Part shown: piece after piece, positions 10,745-20,584 of the stretch
Layout: the number at the start of each line of letters is the position of its first letter
How positions within the stretch are numbered: position 1 is the stretch's first letter
DNA from: Zea mays
Taxonomy: Eukaryota; Streptophyta; Magnoliopsida; Poales; Poaceae
Direction: 5' to 3'
DNA length: 64,000 nucleotides
NCBI RefSeq assembly: GCF_902167145.1
Contig: NC_050102.1
Span: forward strand, 7,936,850 to 8,000,849
Notes under the pieces: generated by a model
Told to the model about the DNA's origin: nothing
What the model saw: only the letters and a program-made list of their open reading frames with translations
Databases searched by the model: none
Translations under genes and position numbers: made by a program

Positions 10745-11969
10745 TAAGTAAGCAATAGTAGTCTGCCATTGACTTGTTCTGCCTTTGACCTGTTCTGCCA
10801 TGGCTCTGGTTCTGCCCCCACAGGCCGTACACGCAGGTGTCCAGCAAAAATTATTATGCCTGCGCGAGTTGAAACTGACCACCAGTTCAGCCACCATTTG
10901 AAACTGATCAATTCAGCCACCGCACCAAAGCTTATAAGCCGCTCCATGTCTCCTTTACTAGCCAATATGGTACTAAGTTTTTGCAAGACAATACAACAAT
11001 ACAGCAGTGCAGGCATTTTGGGCTGCTTTTTTGGTGCGGCCCATACTCCAGTTAGGTTTGGGCGGCCCATAGTCGCGCGCACAGCAGCAGGTTCTTCCTC
11101 CCTCACCGTCCCCGAGCTGCGAGCGCGAAAAAAAAGCGAGAGCACCACGTACCTCGCCGCCGTCGTCTCCGCCGCTCTCCTTGCCACGTTGCCGCCGAGC
11201 TGCCCGAGGGGTACACCGCCAGGCGCAGCCGGATCCGCGCGGTCCGAACCCGGGAGCGCACCGCCGTGCATTTCGGATCCGCGTAAGGCGCGCCGCCGGA
11301 TCCGCCACGCCGACAGGGAGGGCGCCGCCGACGTCCAGCTTGGCATTGGTTTGGCTCGATCCGGAGGCGCGTAGACTGTGGGTGCGTGTCTCGACCCTGT
11401 CCTGGTCCCCGATTTTCTCTCTTTGGCGCGATCTGGGAAATGTTCTCTGTAAAGTATTTTTTTGGGTTTATCCGCTGCATATTGTTCGATCCACCGTATG
11501 GACATAACTCCGGTCTTAGAAAATTTGGATTTTAGGCGCTTGAATCGAGTACTCATTTTGATTGATACGATTTTGAGTTTTCCCCCTTTTGCGTGAGTAA
11601 TAGTGTTTCCCCTTCGAAGCTCAATAGTTGCTGGTTTATCTGTTTTTACTTCAAGTTACCTGCATCCAGTAGAAGCTTGTGGAGTATTAATCCCGCTTTG
11701 AGTGCTCGTCGAATTGTGCTCCATAACCTGTTAGCTATTGACCTTACAGGACTGCACTGATTGATGAGACTAAAGCTTTTGCTATATGTTTTGTTTCAAT
11801 AGGTGGGAGTAATCTGTATTTGTGGAGCTTTGCTTGGTGCTGAAAATTGTGCAAACATGAGATGGCTTCAGCATATAGCGTGCTAGAAGCGGGCACCGTG
11901 CAACTGAACCCATCCTTCTTGTAGCCAGATTCCTTATTCCAATGATGCAGTGGTTGGTAGGTTGCAGTA
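10745..11969 (+). promoter_or_regulatory. Helitron 5' region and captured P4-ATPase promoter/5' UTR
   Basis: About 300 bp of Helitron sequence is followed from roughly 11050 by GC-rich sequence typical of a grass promoter and 5' UTR (GCGGCCCATA, CCTCCCTCACCG). A probable 5' UTR intron runs from about 11451 (CTCT/GTAAAGT) to an acceptor near 11802 (TTTCAATAG/GTGGGAG). Long ORFs on both strands here are GC-composition shadows. The captured promoter could still drive transcription into the downstream fragments; this is inference. Confidence 0.5.
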
Positions 11970-11970
11970 G

Positions 11971-12617
11971 ATGACTACCGGTGATCCCTTGCTCCTGTCA
12001 TCATCGGGAAGTGCAGATTCACCTTCAAAGCATCAGGCTCCAGCTCGGCCTTCGGTAGGCTCATTAGGCTGTCTCTGCGCAACTGATTCATTCTCTTCTT
12101 CACTGTACGAGGATTGTGAAACGTCTTCTGTCACAGTCACGGATGAAAGGGAGGCTCAACCAAGACATTTACATGAGTTGTCTGATGTGAGTAGGGTGGC
12201 AGAGCGCTTCCAGTCTGCTGATTCACAATTCTTCCATCGTCTCTCAGTGGAATGCTCTCAGAAGGAGAGGCAACGGAAGGTTTCTTGGGGTGGCGCAATG
12301 GAGAGGCAACATTCTCCATCATCCCTAGAGATTGGAATGGTATCTTCTTCGCATGAGAAGCCAAATCGCTCCCAGAGAATCAGGAACAAGAGCTCACAGT
12401 TTGAAGATCCATCTGAGTAAGAGCCAAGAAAAATTTACATTAATGATCCTAACAGGACAAATGATCGATATGAATTTACAGGGAATGAGATCAGGACAAG
12501 CAAGTATACTTTGATTACGTTCTTGCCAAAGAATCTCTTCATACAGTTTCATCGGTTGGCATATGTATACTTCCTGGTTATAGCTGCTCTTAACCAGCTC
12601 CCTCCTTTAGCTGTATT
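11971..12617 (+). pseudogene. Captured fragment of ALA1-like phospholipid-transporting P4-ATPase (N-terminus)
   Basis: The ATG at 11971 opens a 149-codon frame. Its Ser-rich N-terminus ends in SWGGAMERQHSPSSLEIG and RIRNKSSQFEDP, which I recognise from plant ALA1-type flippases. A TAA at 12418-12420 interrupts it. The same frame then continues with [34 protein letters not shown] and [17 protein letters not shown], the conserved N-terminal P4-ATPase block leading into the first membrane helix. Similarity stops abruptly at about 12617, in mid-exon. The transport and phosphorylation (DKTG) domains are missing, so no flippase can be made. It is the first captured segment in the Helitron and keeps its own start and upstream region. 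Confidence 0.88.
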
Positions 12618-12859
12618 AGAACATGCACTTGTATGGTGGAAGTTTGCTTCAAAAGTAAAGATATTGATATTTTGGATCTTAGACCCCTGAATACATGCAC
12701 TTTTTACCTCAGTCCTATCGAAGAGCTGTGTAAGAAGTTGATTCAGCGAGTACGATGTGATTTTTTTTTGGAAGGGGTTATCTGTGGATGTATTATGTCA
12801 TTGAGTGTGCTGCTGATCTACAAGTTTTTGTTTTATTTTCCCTTTCCTTTTTAATGCAG
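12618..12859 (+). other. Helitron filler, no recognised gene
   Basis: This stretch between the truncated P4-ATPase exon and the Rab-like exon shows no similarity I can name. It ends in a pyrimidine-rich tract with TTTTAATGCAG, a good 3' splice site, so it probably includes captured Rab-gene intron. Confidence 0.4.
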
Positions 12860-12916
12860 GAAACTCGAATACAATAGTGGCTCTTGCTAGGAACAAGGCT
12901 GATTTGTTAGATAAAG
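12860..12916 (+). pseudogene. Captured Rab5/ARA6-like GTPase exon (G4 motif)
   Basis: The 57-bp segment reads NSNTIVALARNKADLLDK. NKAD is the G4 guanine-specificity motif (NKxD), and the phrase before it matches plant RabF/Rab5 proteins. It is flanked by AG at 12858-12859 and GT at 12917, so a single exon was captured with intron on each side. It cannot work alone. The short length limits certainty, but motif, frame and splice sites agree. Confidence 0.6.
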
Positions 12917-13609
12917 GTGGGATTCTATTTCTAATGCCCCTACAGCTTCTGTAAGCAGAGGATCCAATTATTGTACTACAGCAGTGTAGCCTGTTCAGAT
13001 TTGAGCTTGTTCGGCCATTAGTAGTGTTTAGAAACCTAACAAAGTGATTCTGTGTTGATGTCACACACTTGACACCTGGAGTGGTATCACCTGTAAGAAG
13101 AGGGTACCAGTTATTTCGTCGTGATCCAGCAAGTCACAATATGTTCTGAAACAAAGTAGCTAGAGCAGTAGAGCACACATGTGAGTTCAAGCAAACAGAA
13201 TTATCACGAGACATACCCTATGGTGGTGGGGTTGATTCAACAATAAGAATAGTATTAGATGCATGCACTAAAATGAAACTGCAATTTAAAGCTCCTTGCA
13301 AACTCTACAAATGTTCTGAAACGATGGATAGCAAGTGCATATGCTAACTTACCAAAAGATGATAAGGAAATATTTTTCTCAAATATGCATGAGAGCAGCA
13401 AGTGCCCTCATATTGGATATGAGTGCTATTCATAACAATTATCACCAAAAACTTGACAGGTTTTCTCCTTTTAATTATTGGACCACAATGGAAAGAAGAA
13501 TACTCTAGAATTTTTTTCTCCTTTGGATGGAATTAGAATATTCACACAAAAAAAACTTAGAAAAGGCCTCCAAACAAATATTGCAATTAAGACGAACAAA
13601 TAATGTTAC
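12917..13609. other. Helitron filler, no recognised gene
   Basis: No coding similarity is recognised on either strand. It is AT-rich and intron-like, probably captured intronic or intergenic DNA from the Rab-like and opposite-strand donors. Confidence 0.35.
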
Positions 13610-13755
13610 CTTTTCAGCCACTTTGGTCTGCCAGGCTTCTTATTTGTTGTTGTTGGTACAGGAACAGATTGAGATGCATCAGATTGAAGAGAAGAAGAGT
13701 TCATTCTAGAATCATCAGGTTGACTAGCAGGTTTCAGCAGAAGTGACAATCCATC
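13610..13755 (-). pseudogene. Captured opposite-strand exon with AT-hook-like motif
   Basis: On the minus strand a 146-bp open segment lies between TTAG (acceptor side) and GTAACA (donor side). It encodes a Ser/Gln-rich peptide ending KKPGRPKWLKR, whose GRP core with flanking basic residues resembles an AT-hook. I do not recognise the donor gene. It is the only fragment opposite to the Helitron's direction. Good splice sites at both ends and composition argue for a real exon, but it could be chance. Confidence 0.4.
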
Positions 13756-13821
13756 CTAACTTAGAATTTTAGTGCAGTTGATCGAAAACTTCGGTTCTCT
13801 CACAGCATCATGTTCTGACAG

Positions 13822-14815
13822 GAAATCCTGGAAAGCTTCAGAGACCCGGAATTCTGGTACGTTGAGCAAGGTATCGCTGCACCAGACTGCGACGACTCTG
13901 CCTCCTTCAGGATGGCTTTCCACCACCGTGATGAGAAGTGGTGGCTCCCGGTGCATCGTGTGCCTCCCGGTGGCCTTCACAACAAAACAAGGAAGCAGCT
14001 CCAACACAAGCGTGATTGTGCAAACCAAATCCTGAAGGCTGCCATGGCCATCAACAGCAATACTTTAGCAGAGATGGAGGTCCCTGAACCTTATCTTGAC
14101 TCCCTTCCAAAGGTATACCATGCATTCTTCCGCAATCAGAACTCATGAATGTGCAGTGTCCACAGAATTTCTTAGTGTCAGTTCTCAACATGTTGCATTG
14201 AACTTGATTTCAGAATGGACGGTCAACCTTAGGTGATATCATATACCACTACATAACCTCTGATCAGTTCTCCCCTGAGTGCCTTCTTGATTGCCTGGAT
14301 TTGTCCACGGAGTACCAGGCCCTGGAAGTCACAAACCGTGTTGAGGCGTCAGTGTATGTGTGGCGCCGGAGGGTTGCTGCCAAACCAGTAAATGGATTGG
14401 GCCGAAGCAGCAGTGCTAGATCATCGTGGGGCATGGTAAAGGACATGATGGTAGACTCAGAGAAGAGAGAGCTGCTGCTAGCTGAACAATCAGAGGGCCT
14501 GCTAATATGCTTGAAGCAAAGGTTTTCTAGATTGACACAGACAAGCCTGGACATGAGCAAAATTCAGTACAACAAGGTTTTTTTATCTCTTATCTGGTTC
14601 TCCCAGTATTCCATCCATAACCAAATTACAGGTAAATAACTGACGCGGCTCTTGCTGGTGAGCAATTTTTAGGATGTGGGCAAATCAATCCTCGAGGGCT
14701 ATTCGAGGGTGTTAGAAAGTTTGGCTTCAAACATCGTCACCCGCATCGACGATCTGCTGAACATCGACGAGCTGAACGGACACGCTGAACATTTCGCAGC
14801 AACAGGTCGTTGAAC
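13822..14815 (+). pseudogene. Captured RopGEF PRONE-domain exons
   Basis: Three exons are visible, each bounded by AG/GT: 13822-14112, 14214-14576 and 14673 to a stop near 14815. The first (97 codons) contains [28 protein letters not shown] and [20 protein letters not shown]. The second (121 codons) contains [12 protein letters not shown] and [15 protein letters not shown]. The third starts [18 protein letters not shown]. These are signature blocks of the plant PRONE domain, which exchanges nucleotide on ROP GTPases. All three stay open and junctions are in phase 0. The N-terminal part of PRONE is missing, so activity is not expected. The fragment lies on the same strand as the Helitron and the other main captures. 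Confidence 0.9.
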
Positions 14816-14819
14816 CTGG

Positions 14820-14878
14820 TCTTGTAGACAATTTATCTATAAAAAATGTCTTATAATAACGGAGGGAGTAGTAGTTAA
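14820..14878 (-). repeat. Stowaway-like MITE end
   Basis: On the minus strand ACTACTCCCTCCGTTATTA, followed by TAAGACATTTTTTATAG, resembles one terminus of grass Stowaway-type MITEs. Only one end is seen, directly after the RopGEF fragment, so it is a relic or was captured with flanking DNA. Confidence 0.45.
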
Positions 14879-14947
14879 TGGGCGATTGCTTCATCAGGAT
14901 CTGCAAAGATGCTGCTTGTTGACATTTTTTAGTGGTGTGTGTTTCAG

Positions 14948-15806
14948 ATGCAGAGTTTCGGAATACTGGGCTGGAGAGATCAGAGGCGCTGAAAAATGAT
15001 CTGGAATGGTTCAGGCAACAGGGCCACACAATTCCAAAACCATCGGCCCCTGGCACCACATACGCTTCTCTACTGGAAGATCTGTCTGAGGAGGACCCCC
15101 AGGCCTTTATCTGCCATTTCTATAACGTGTACTTTGCTCATACTGCTGGAGGCCGAATGATTGGCAAAAAGGTGACCCTCCCCCCTTCTGAGAAAATGAA
15201 AAAAATACTGAGTAGTACATGGCATCATGTCACAACATTGTTTTGGCAAGCATAGTTTACACAGCATTGGCACATTCATGTGTCTGATGCCATCAAATCC
15301 CCAAGCATGCATATGCATTCTCTATTGAATATGATTCCTTGTGCCTTTTTTCTTTGTCGATACTACAATGCACTTCTGGTTAGGAATATGATTACCTTTC
15401 GTTGCTGATCTGGGCAGTTCAGAAGTCTGAAACTACTTGTTCCTCCATTATCTCGTATCATTTAACACAGTACCATGTGCTCCTGGTATCTTAGGTTTCC
15501 GAGAAGATTCTGAACAACAAAGAGCTGGAGTTCTACAAGTGGGAGGGCAATCTCTCCCAGCTGCTGCAGAACGTCCACAACAAGCTTAACCAAGTCGCTT
15601 CGGTAAGTCCCTGGAACCAAACACAGGTACCAAAGCTTTTTAAACTGAACGGCAGATTCTCGAAGGAAAAACTAACTGTCAAATTCTTTTCCATGTACTG
15701 GTTGGTTCCTCAGAACTGGTCTCGGGAGGAGAAGGACCACTGCCTGGAGGAGACGGAGAAGTCGTTCTCTTACTCAGGAGGCCCCTTCCGCCATATATTC
15801 ACCTGA
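14948..15806 (+). pseudogene. Captured heme oxygenase 1 (HY1-type) 3' exons
   Basis: Three exons with intact splice sites: 14948-15171, 15495-15602 and 15714-15806. The first carries [18 protein letters not shown] and [18 protein letters not shown], the second [18 protein letters not shown], and the third [18 protein letters not shown] ending HIFT and TGA. These are the C-terminal half of plastid heme oxygenase, which opens heme to biliverdin for phytochrome chromophore synthesis. The transit peptide and the N-terminal part with the proximal heme ligand are missing, so it is non-functional. The exons are free of stops, which suggests recent capture. Probable 3' UTR continues to about 16150. 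Confidence 0.9.
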
Positions 15807-16150
15807 TCTATCATTGCCGGTTGATCCAGTCTCAAACGCTGTAAATACATAGTCCTCTTGACTGTTAAAACTTTATTACTGGTGAGGGGGATCTCCTCCC
15901 CCAGGTACGGTTTACCTGCATTCAAGTTGCCCAGTGTCTTACTTGATTTCTGGTGTTTGGTGTTTCTGTGATGCAATCTGTATTCTGTAGGTCGTTTCAT
16001 GACTAATAGAGTCGACCCCTTCCAATGTCGTCAATGGCAAGAGCTCTTCCAATCAACATGCCTAGCCTAGCGTATTCGTTTTGTAGTGTGCGTACGTGAG
16101 TGCTTAGTACCGTACCAAATATAAATACTTCTTTGTGTTTTCTGTATTTT

Positions 16151-17050
16151 ATAGGTAGGTGCCCGTGTGATGCCACAGAACATAAATTGCGAACCTCCAA
16201 TGGACTTCATTTGAGACAAGTGATGCCCAAGAAAATGGGGGTAAACTGACAAAGCTATCACTTGCATTACTTGCCCTATGCGCGGAAGAATCTGACACAG
16301 CTATCACCCATGAAGATTTCCGGTTAACTTGTGGAATCGGACTTTATTTGAGACAAGACAACAATACCAGTGTTGAGCTTGCCACTCGGCCATGGCACAC
16401 ACGAGAACACGGGATGATCAAGTAAGAAATGAACCGAATGCACTAATACAAAAGGCTGGCTTGCGTTCGCTTCCTTGCTCCACAGGAAGCATATCTGATA
16501 TACAAATCGAGAAGTTTTACATATAGACTTCCCAATATGTAAATGGAGAAGTTTTTATACAAATCGAGAAGTTATACAAATCGAGAAGTTTTACCTAGGA
16601 AGCATAGCTCCACAGTAAGAACTGAACAGAATCCAGTTTTACACGAAAACACGAGAGCAGGACCTTTTTTTACTCTATATGTAAAACTTCTCGATTTATA
16701 TATCAGCTATGCTTCCTGTGGAGCAAGGAAGCGAACGCAAGACAACCTTTTGTATTAGTGCATTCTGTTCAGTTCTTACTTGATCATCCCGTGTTCTCGC
16801 GTGTGCCATGGCCGAGTGGCAAGCTCAACACTGGTATTGTTATCTTGTCTCAAATGAAGTCCGGTTCCACAAGTTAACCGGAAATCTTCATGGGTGATAG
16901 TTGTGTCAGATTCTTCCGCGCATAGGGCAATTAATGCAAGTGATAGCTGTGTCAGTTTACCCCCATTTTCTTGGGGATCACTTGTCTCAAATGAAGTCCA
17001 TTGGAGGTTTGCAATTTATGTTCCGTGGCATCGCACGGGCACCTACCTAG
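16151..17050. repeat. Large inverted repeat (palindromic Helitron 3' end)
   Basis: The left arm, 16151 to about 16530, begins ATAGGTAGGTGCCCGTG. It is the near-perfect reverse complement of the right arm, about 16672-17050, which ends CACGGGCACCTACCTAG. The spacer of about 140 bp contains short repeats of AAATCGAGAAGTTTTAC and GAAGTTATACAAATCGAG. The outer left end differs from a canonical 3' terminus by one base (CTAT for CTAG on the minus strand). ORFs in this region are shadows. Confidence 0.85.
17023..17050 (+). other. Helitron 3' terminus with hairpin
   Basis: CCGTG (17023-17027) pairs with CACGG (17034-17038) in a short hairpin that ends 12 bases before the final CTAG. The segment fits the Hel1 3' consensus as I remember it. 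The next base is T. Confidence 0.9.
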
Positions 17051-20000
17051 TTCATATTTGAAATTGAAACCGAAATTTAAAAGTAAAATATAAAACTAAA
17101 ACAAATAGAAAAGAAAAAAAATAGGAAAAACTTACCTGTTATTGGGCTCAAACTGCGACGCAGCCCACGCTGTACAAATGCACCGCACAAACCCACCCAC
17201 GTTTGTTTTTTGAATTCTTTATTCCTCTTGCCGCGCATGATGTCACCACGACCTCAGCGATGATGTCAGCCAAGCTCAATGACATGTGGGGCACTTTGGC
17301 CAGGATCTGCTTCAAGCGTGAGCTCCGATCCAGTGGCTGCAATAGAATCGCACTAGTACGCGTGCGCACCTACGAATTCGCAACAAACTTCTGAAGTCCG
17401 TCTCAATCTTCTACCTGTCCGGCCCAGTTCCACGCTAGATTAGACTCGTATGTCCCTATATATACTGGTCGGCACCCTCCTCATTCCCGTATCGACGGAT
17501 GGACGAGGAAGCTAGGGCCTGGCGGAAGGAACTCCAGCACGACGTCTCTCGGGGTCGAGCATCTCCGCAACCATGAACTTCGGTAATACCTTCCCCCACG
17601 TGTTCGCTTTAGTATCTGCATCATTTAGCATCGACCGGCGTTGAAGTTGGATAACCCGGGCCTCCTTGCGACTTCATCATCCATGACGCTACCGCGGGAG
17701 CGGGAGTGCGGGCACGCCGCCGTGTTCGGTAGCTGGAGGTAGGAGAAGAGACCGGAGCCGTAGAGAGGTTGATGTGCGGCTGAGATTAAATGGCGTATAA
17801 CGTTTCGTTGTATCGAACCGTGACCGCTAGATGTCAATCTAATGGTCTCGGTTGGATCGGGGTATGGATGTCTCGGAACCATCGGATCTTAATCCAACGA
17901 CTGCTAGTGCGTACCGGTTCGTTTTAAGAGAAATCTAATCCTGGCGCTCTGTTGTTGATCGGTCGGCCGAAACGTCATGATACCCCTTCGCCTTGTACGT
18001 CTTTCAAAAGAACCCCTGTAGTTTGCTGAATCAACCTACCGTCCAGTACAACGTTAAAATAATTATAAGTAAGTCCTGGTTTTTGCAGAATAGACCCTAG
18101 GGAATTTTAAATGGTGTACGCAGTACGGTCTGGGTTTCTGACTTAATAAATTAATATCAGAAAATGATTTTTATATATAAATTAAACTCCAAAACTTCAT
18201 CCATAACTTCTTTATTTTAACTCCAAATTGATCCATTCCAGTTGCATTAAATTCATAATAATATTTGTTATCATCTAGTAACTTTATTTTATTATGAAAC
18301 TTGGATTAAAAAAATTATGCACTTAGTTTCTTTTAATCCAACACTTAAAACTTTGGAAATTCATAACTTCACCGTTTTAATTCCGATTGGGTCCGTTCAA
18401 GTCACGTTAGCTTCGTATAAACATTTGCTATACAGTAACAACATTAATTATACCATATCACATACTTTTATAGTTAGATATTTATTTAACCTATGTCTAC
18501 TAGGTTAACTCTTCTAATCAAAGCTAACATGTCCATAGTTATAATTTGGATAAAATATGACCTCTAGTCAAGTTATAATTAAGATTAAAGTTGAGTTAAT
18601 TATTCATAGAATATTCTCTGATATGGTGTATACTAACCAATTTATAATATAGTTTAATATATAAATCACATAGATCTTCCATAAATCATAACTCCTCAAC
18701 CGTAACTCCGAATCTAGCGATTCTCGTTTCCACGATCTCGTAGCAACGCGTAGATTATTATTACACAGTTTGTTCTCATATTTGGTGTGATGTTAATTTT
18801 GCATATACAATGTTTGTTTGTATTGCTACGACTAGCAGTGAGGTCACGAGTCACCTGAAGAGCAAGTTGGTACCTGAAATCTCAAGTGCCAAGCAAGTTG
18901 TGCCCTTGATCACTTTTTTTACCCAGACATGTTCTAATTAATCATAATGATCTGCATAGGTTAATTGTGATGGGACCCAATAGGTTACCCTAGTTTGACT
19001 ATCTTTATACCTTGATTACCACTGAACTTTTTGGGTAGTACTTGCTATTGCTTTATGTGGTTTTGGGTATGGAGATACATTATTCATGATTGTACCTTTA
19101 TTATCTGTTTATTATTTACTGTTCATGATAAGATCATTATGTTAATTGGAACATGGAGAACCACCCAGGAAAACAGTGCTACCACAAGGGTTTATGGACG
19201 CCCTTGGCTGATTAACTAGGAAAGCTAGTGGATGATTACCTTACCCGAAAGGGGCAAGGGCAGTAGGGGAGTGGTCAGTGTAGGGAGGTCCTTGGTTGAT
19301 TTTGCTGCGATGGCGGTCAGTCGAGGGACTCCTGCACTGGAGCTTCCTATAAACTGTAGCGGGTTTTCTGAAGCTAGTGGAACTTTGTAAAGGCCTCATA
19401 GTGTTACCCTGCCTTGCCTCCTCGGTAGAGGTGTATGGGATTGGCCGTCTCTTGGCAGATGGGTAACATGACTTGTGGGTAAAGATGTGCAACCTCTGCA
19501 GAGTGTAAAACTGGTATACTAGCCGTGCTCACGGTCATGAGCAGCTAAGACACTCACATGATTAATTTATGGAACTAAATTCAATTTGTCATATGCATTG
19601 CATCGCAGGTGTTGTTGTTACTTTTGTTCTACTACTTAATTGGGTTGGTATTTACTTATACTTAGTAACTGCTAATAAAATTTCGACCAACTTTAAAAGC
19701 AATGCTCAGCTCTAACCATCCTCTTTGGTAAGCCTTACACATCACATGAGCTCCCACCTTTGGCGAGTTCATGCACATTATTCCCCACAACTTGTTGAGC
19801 GATGAACGTATGTGAGCTCACTCTTGCTGTCTCACACCCCCATAGGTCAACAACAGGTACCGCAGGATGAGGTGCATGGAGGATGATGTGCTGTGTTCGT
19901 GAGAGGTCTAGGTCATCGTCTCCCAGTCAACTTTGGGTTGCTGGACCCTTGTCTCCATATAATGTAATTATTTTGTACAAAACTCCGATTATATAGTAAA

Positions 20001-20114
20001 GATGTGACATTCGATCCTGTGCCATGATTCATCATATGTGTGAGACTTGGTCCCAGCACACCTGGTGATTATGTTCGTGCCCGGGTCTTGGTGCCTCGAA
20101 ACCCAGGTGTGACA
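17051..20114 (+). repeat. Second part of the solo-LTR-like insertion
   Basis: No gene is supported. The sequence resumes from 10730, forming ...GACAAA/TTCATATTTG... once the Helitron is removed. It is AT-rich to about 19000 and then moderately GC, ending CGAAACCCAGGTGTGACA. ORFs up to about 85 codons show no recognisable family. A TATA-like CTATATATAC near 17455 is the only promoter-like signal noted. Confidence 0.6.
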
Positions 20115-20392
20115 GTAGTTGAGCTGATTTTTTTGGGGTGGGCTGAGTTACCCTTTTTTTAATTGGTCATGAATGTGCTTTACTACTTTTGCATTTTGAT
20201 TATACTACGTGAATTATCTGTCTTTTATATCCTGTATGAACTCTATGTTTCCCCCTTATTATGCTTCTTTCAAGGGAGGTGCTGCTGAATTTTGCAATAT
20301 TTTCTCTCTTTATTTCATTTCTTGTGTTGCATAAGTTTAGTGGGAAGGGTATTTGGTAACATCCATTGTGTGGGATCAGTGGGGGTGTTACA
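20115..20392 (+). repeat. Chromovirus left LTR, 3' end
   Basis: After the GTAGT duplication this matches the right LTR from about 27540 to 27818, ending GGGGGTGTTACA directly before the primer-binding site. Confidence 0.9.
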
Positions 20393-20394
20393 GT

Positions 20395-20407
20395 TGGTAT
20401 CAAAGCA
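20395..20407 (+). other. Primer-binding site of the chromovirus
   Basis: TGGTATCAAAGC lies two bases after the LTR. It differs by one base from TGGTATCAGAGC, the usual complement of the initiator Met tRNA 3' end. Confidence 0.8.
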
Positions 20408-20584
20408 ATAGGTTGTAGGTCCTAGCAAGTGGAATAACAATAAATTGACACACTGCACATGTAGGATGGGTTTTCTGCTTTACTATTGATATGTTATGTT
20501 ATTGTCTATGCTAGTTTGACATTATCTGAAGTGATGCTATGCCAATCTTATTTACTTATTATTCTCACCCCTGTGGCAGCAGCT

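Larger units (their letters stand above)
10731..17050 (+). mobile_element. Hel1-type Helitron carrying captured gene fragments (6320 bp)
   Basis: The 5' end TCTCTACTACTTAT fits the maize Hel1 consensus (TCTMTAYTAMY...), and the 3' end is a hairpin followed by ACCTACCTAG. The flanks are A at 10730 and T at 17051, the usual Helitron insertion between A and T, with no target duplication. No Rep/helicase is present, so it is non-autonomous. Inside, on its own strand, are pieces of four unrelated host genes with introns and splice sites: P4-ATPase, Rab5-like, RopGEF and heme oxygenase. One more exon lies on the opposite strand. The last 900 bp form a large inverted repeat. Confidence 0.9.
10396..20114 (+). 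mobile_element. Solo-LTR-like insertion (3.4 kb net), split by a Helitron
   Basis: The insertion starts TGTAACACCCC and ends GGTGTGACA, is bounded by GTAGT duplications, and after removal of the Helitron (10731-17050) is 3399 bp long. TG...CA ends, a 5-bp duplication, no gag or pol, and this length fit a solo LTR of a Tekay/Prem1/Xilon-type gypsy family. A TATA-like CTATATATAC lies near 17455. The family name is uncertain, and a short non-autonomous element is not excluded. Direction is set only by the terminal consensus. Confidence 0.7.

Noticed and set aside
10744..11556. 270-codon minus-strand ORF and overlapping GC-rich ORFs
   Set aside because: They lie over a GC-rich promoter/5' UTR; no recognisable domain, and frames are open on both strands from composition.
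13772..14035. ORF starting [16 protein letters not shown]
   Set aside because: It crosses the acceptor at 13821 in the wrong frame for the RopGEF exon, which is in another phase.
14948..15806. Functional heme oxygenase gene
   Set aside because: It lacks the transit peptide and N-terminal heme-ligand region and lies as a fragment inside a Helitron.
16151..17050. Foldback DNA transposon
   Set aside because: The outer ends match a Helitron 3' terminus and no target duplication flanks the inverted repeat, so a palindromic Helitron end explains it better.
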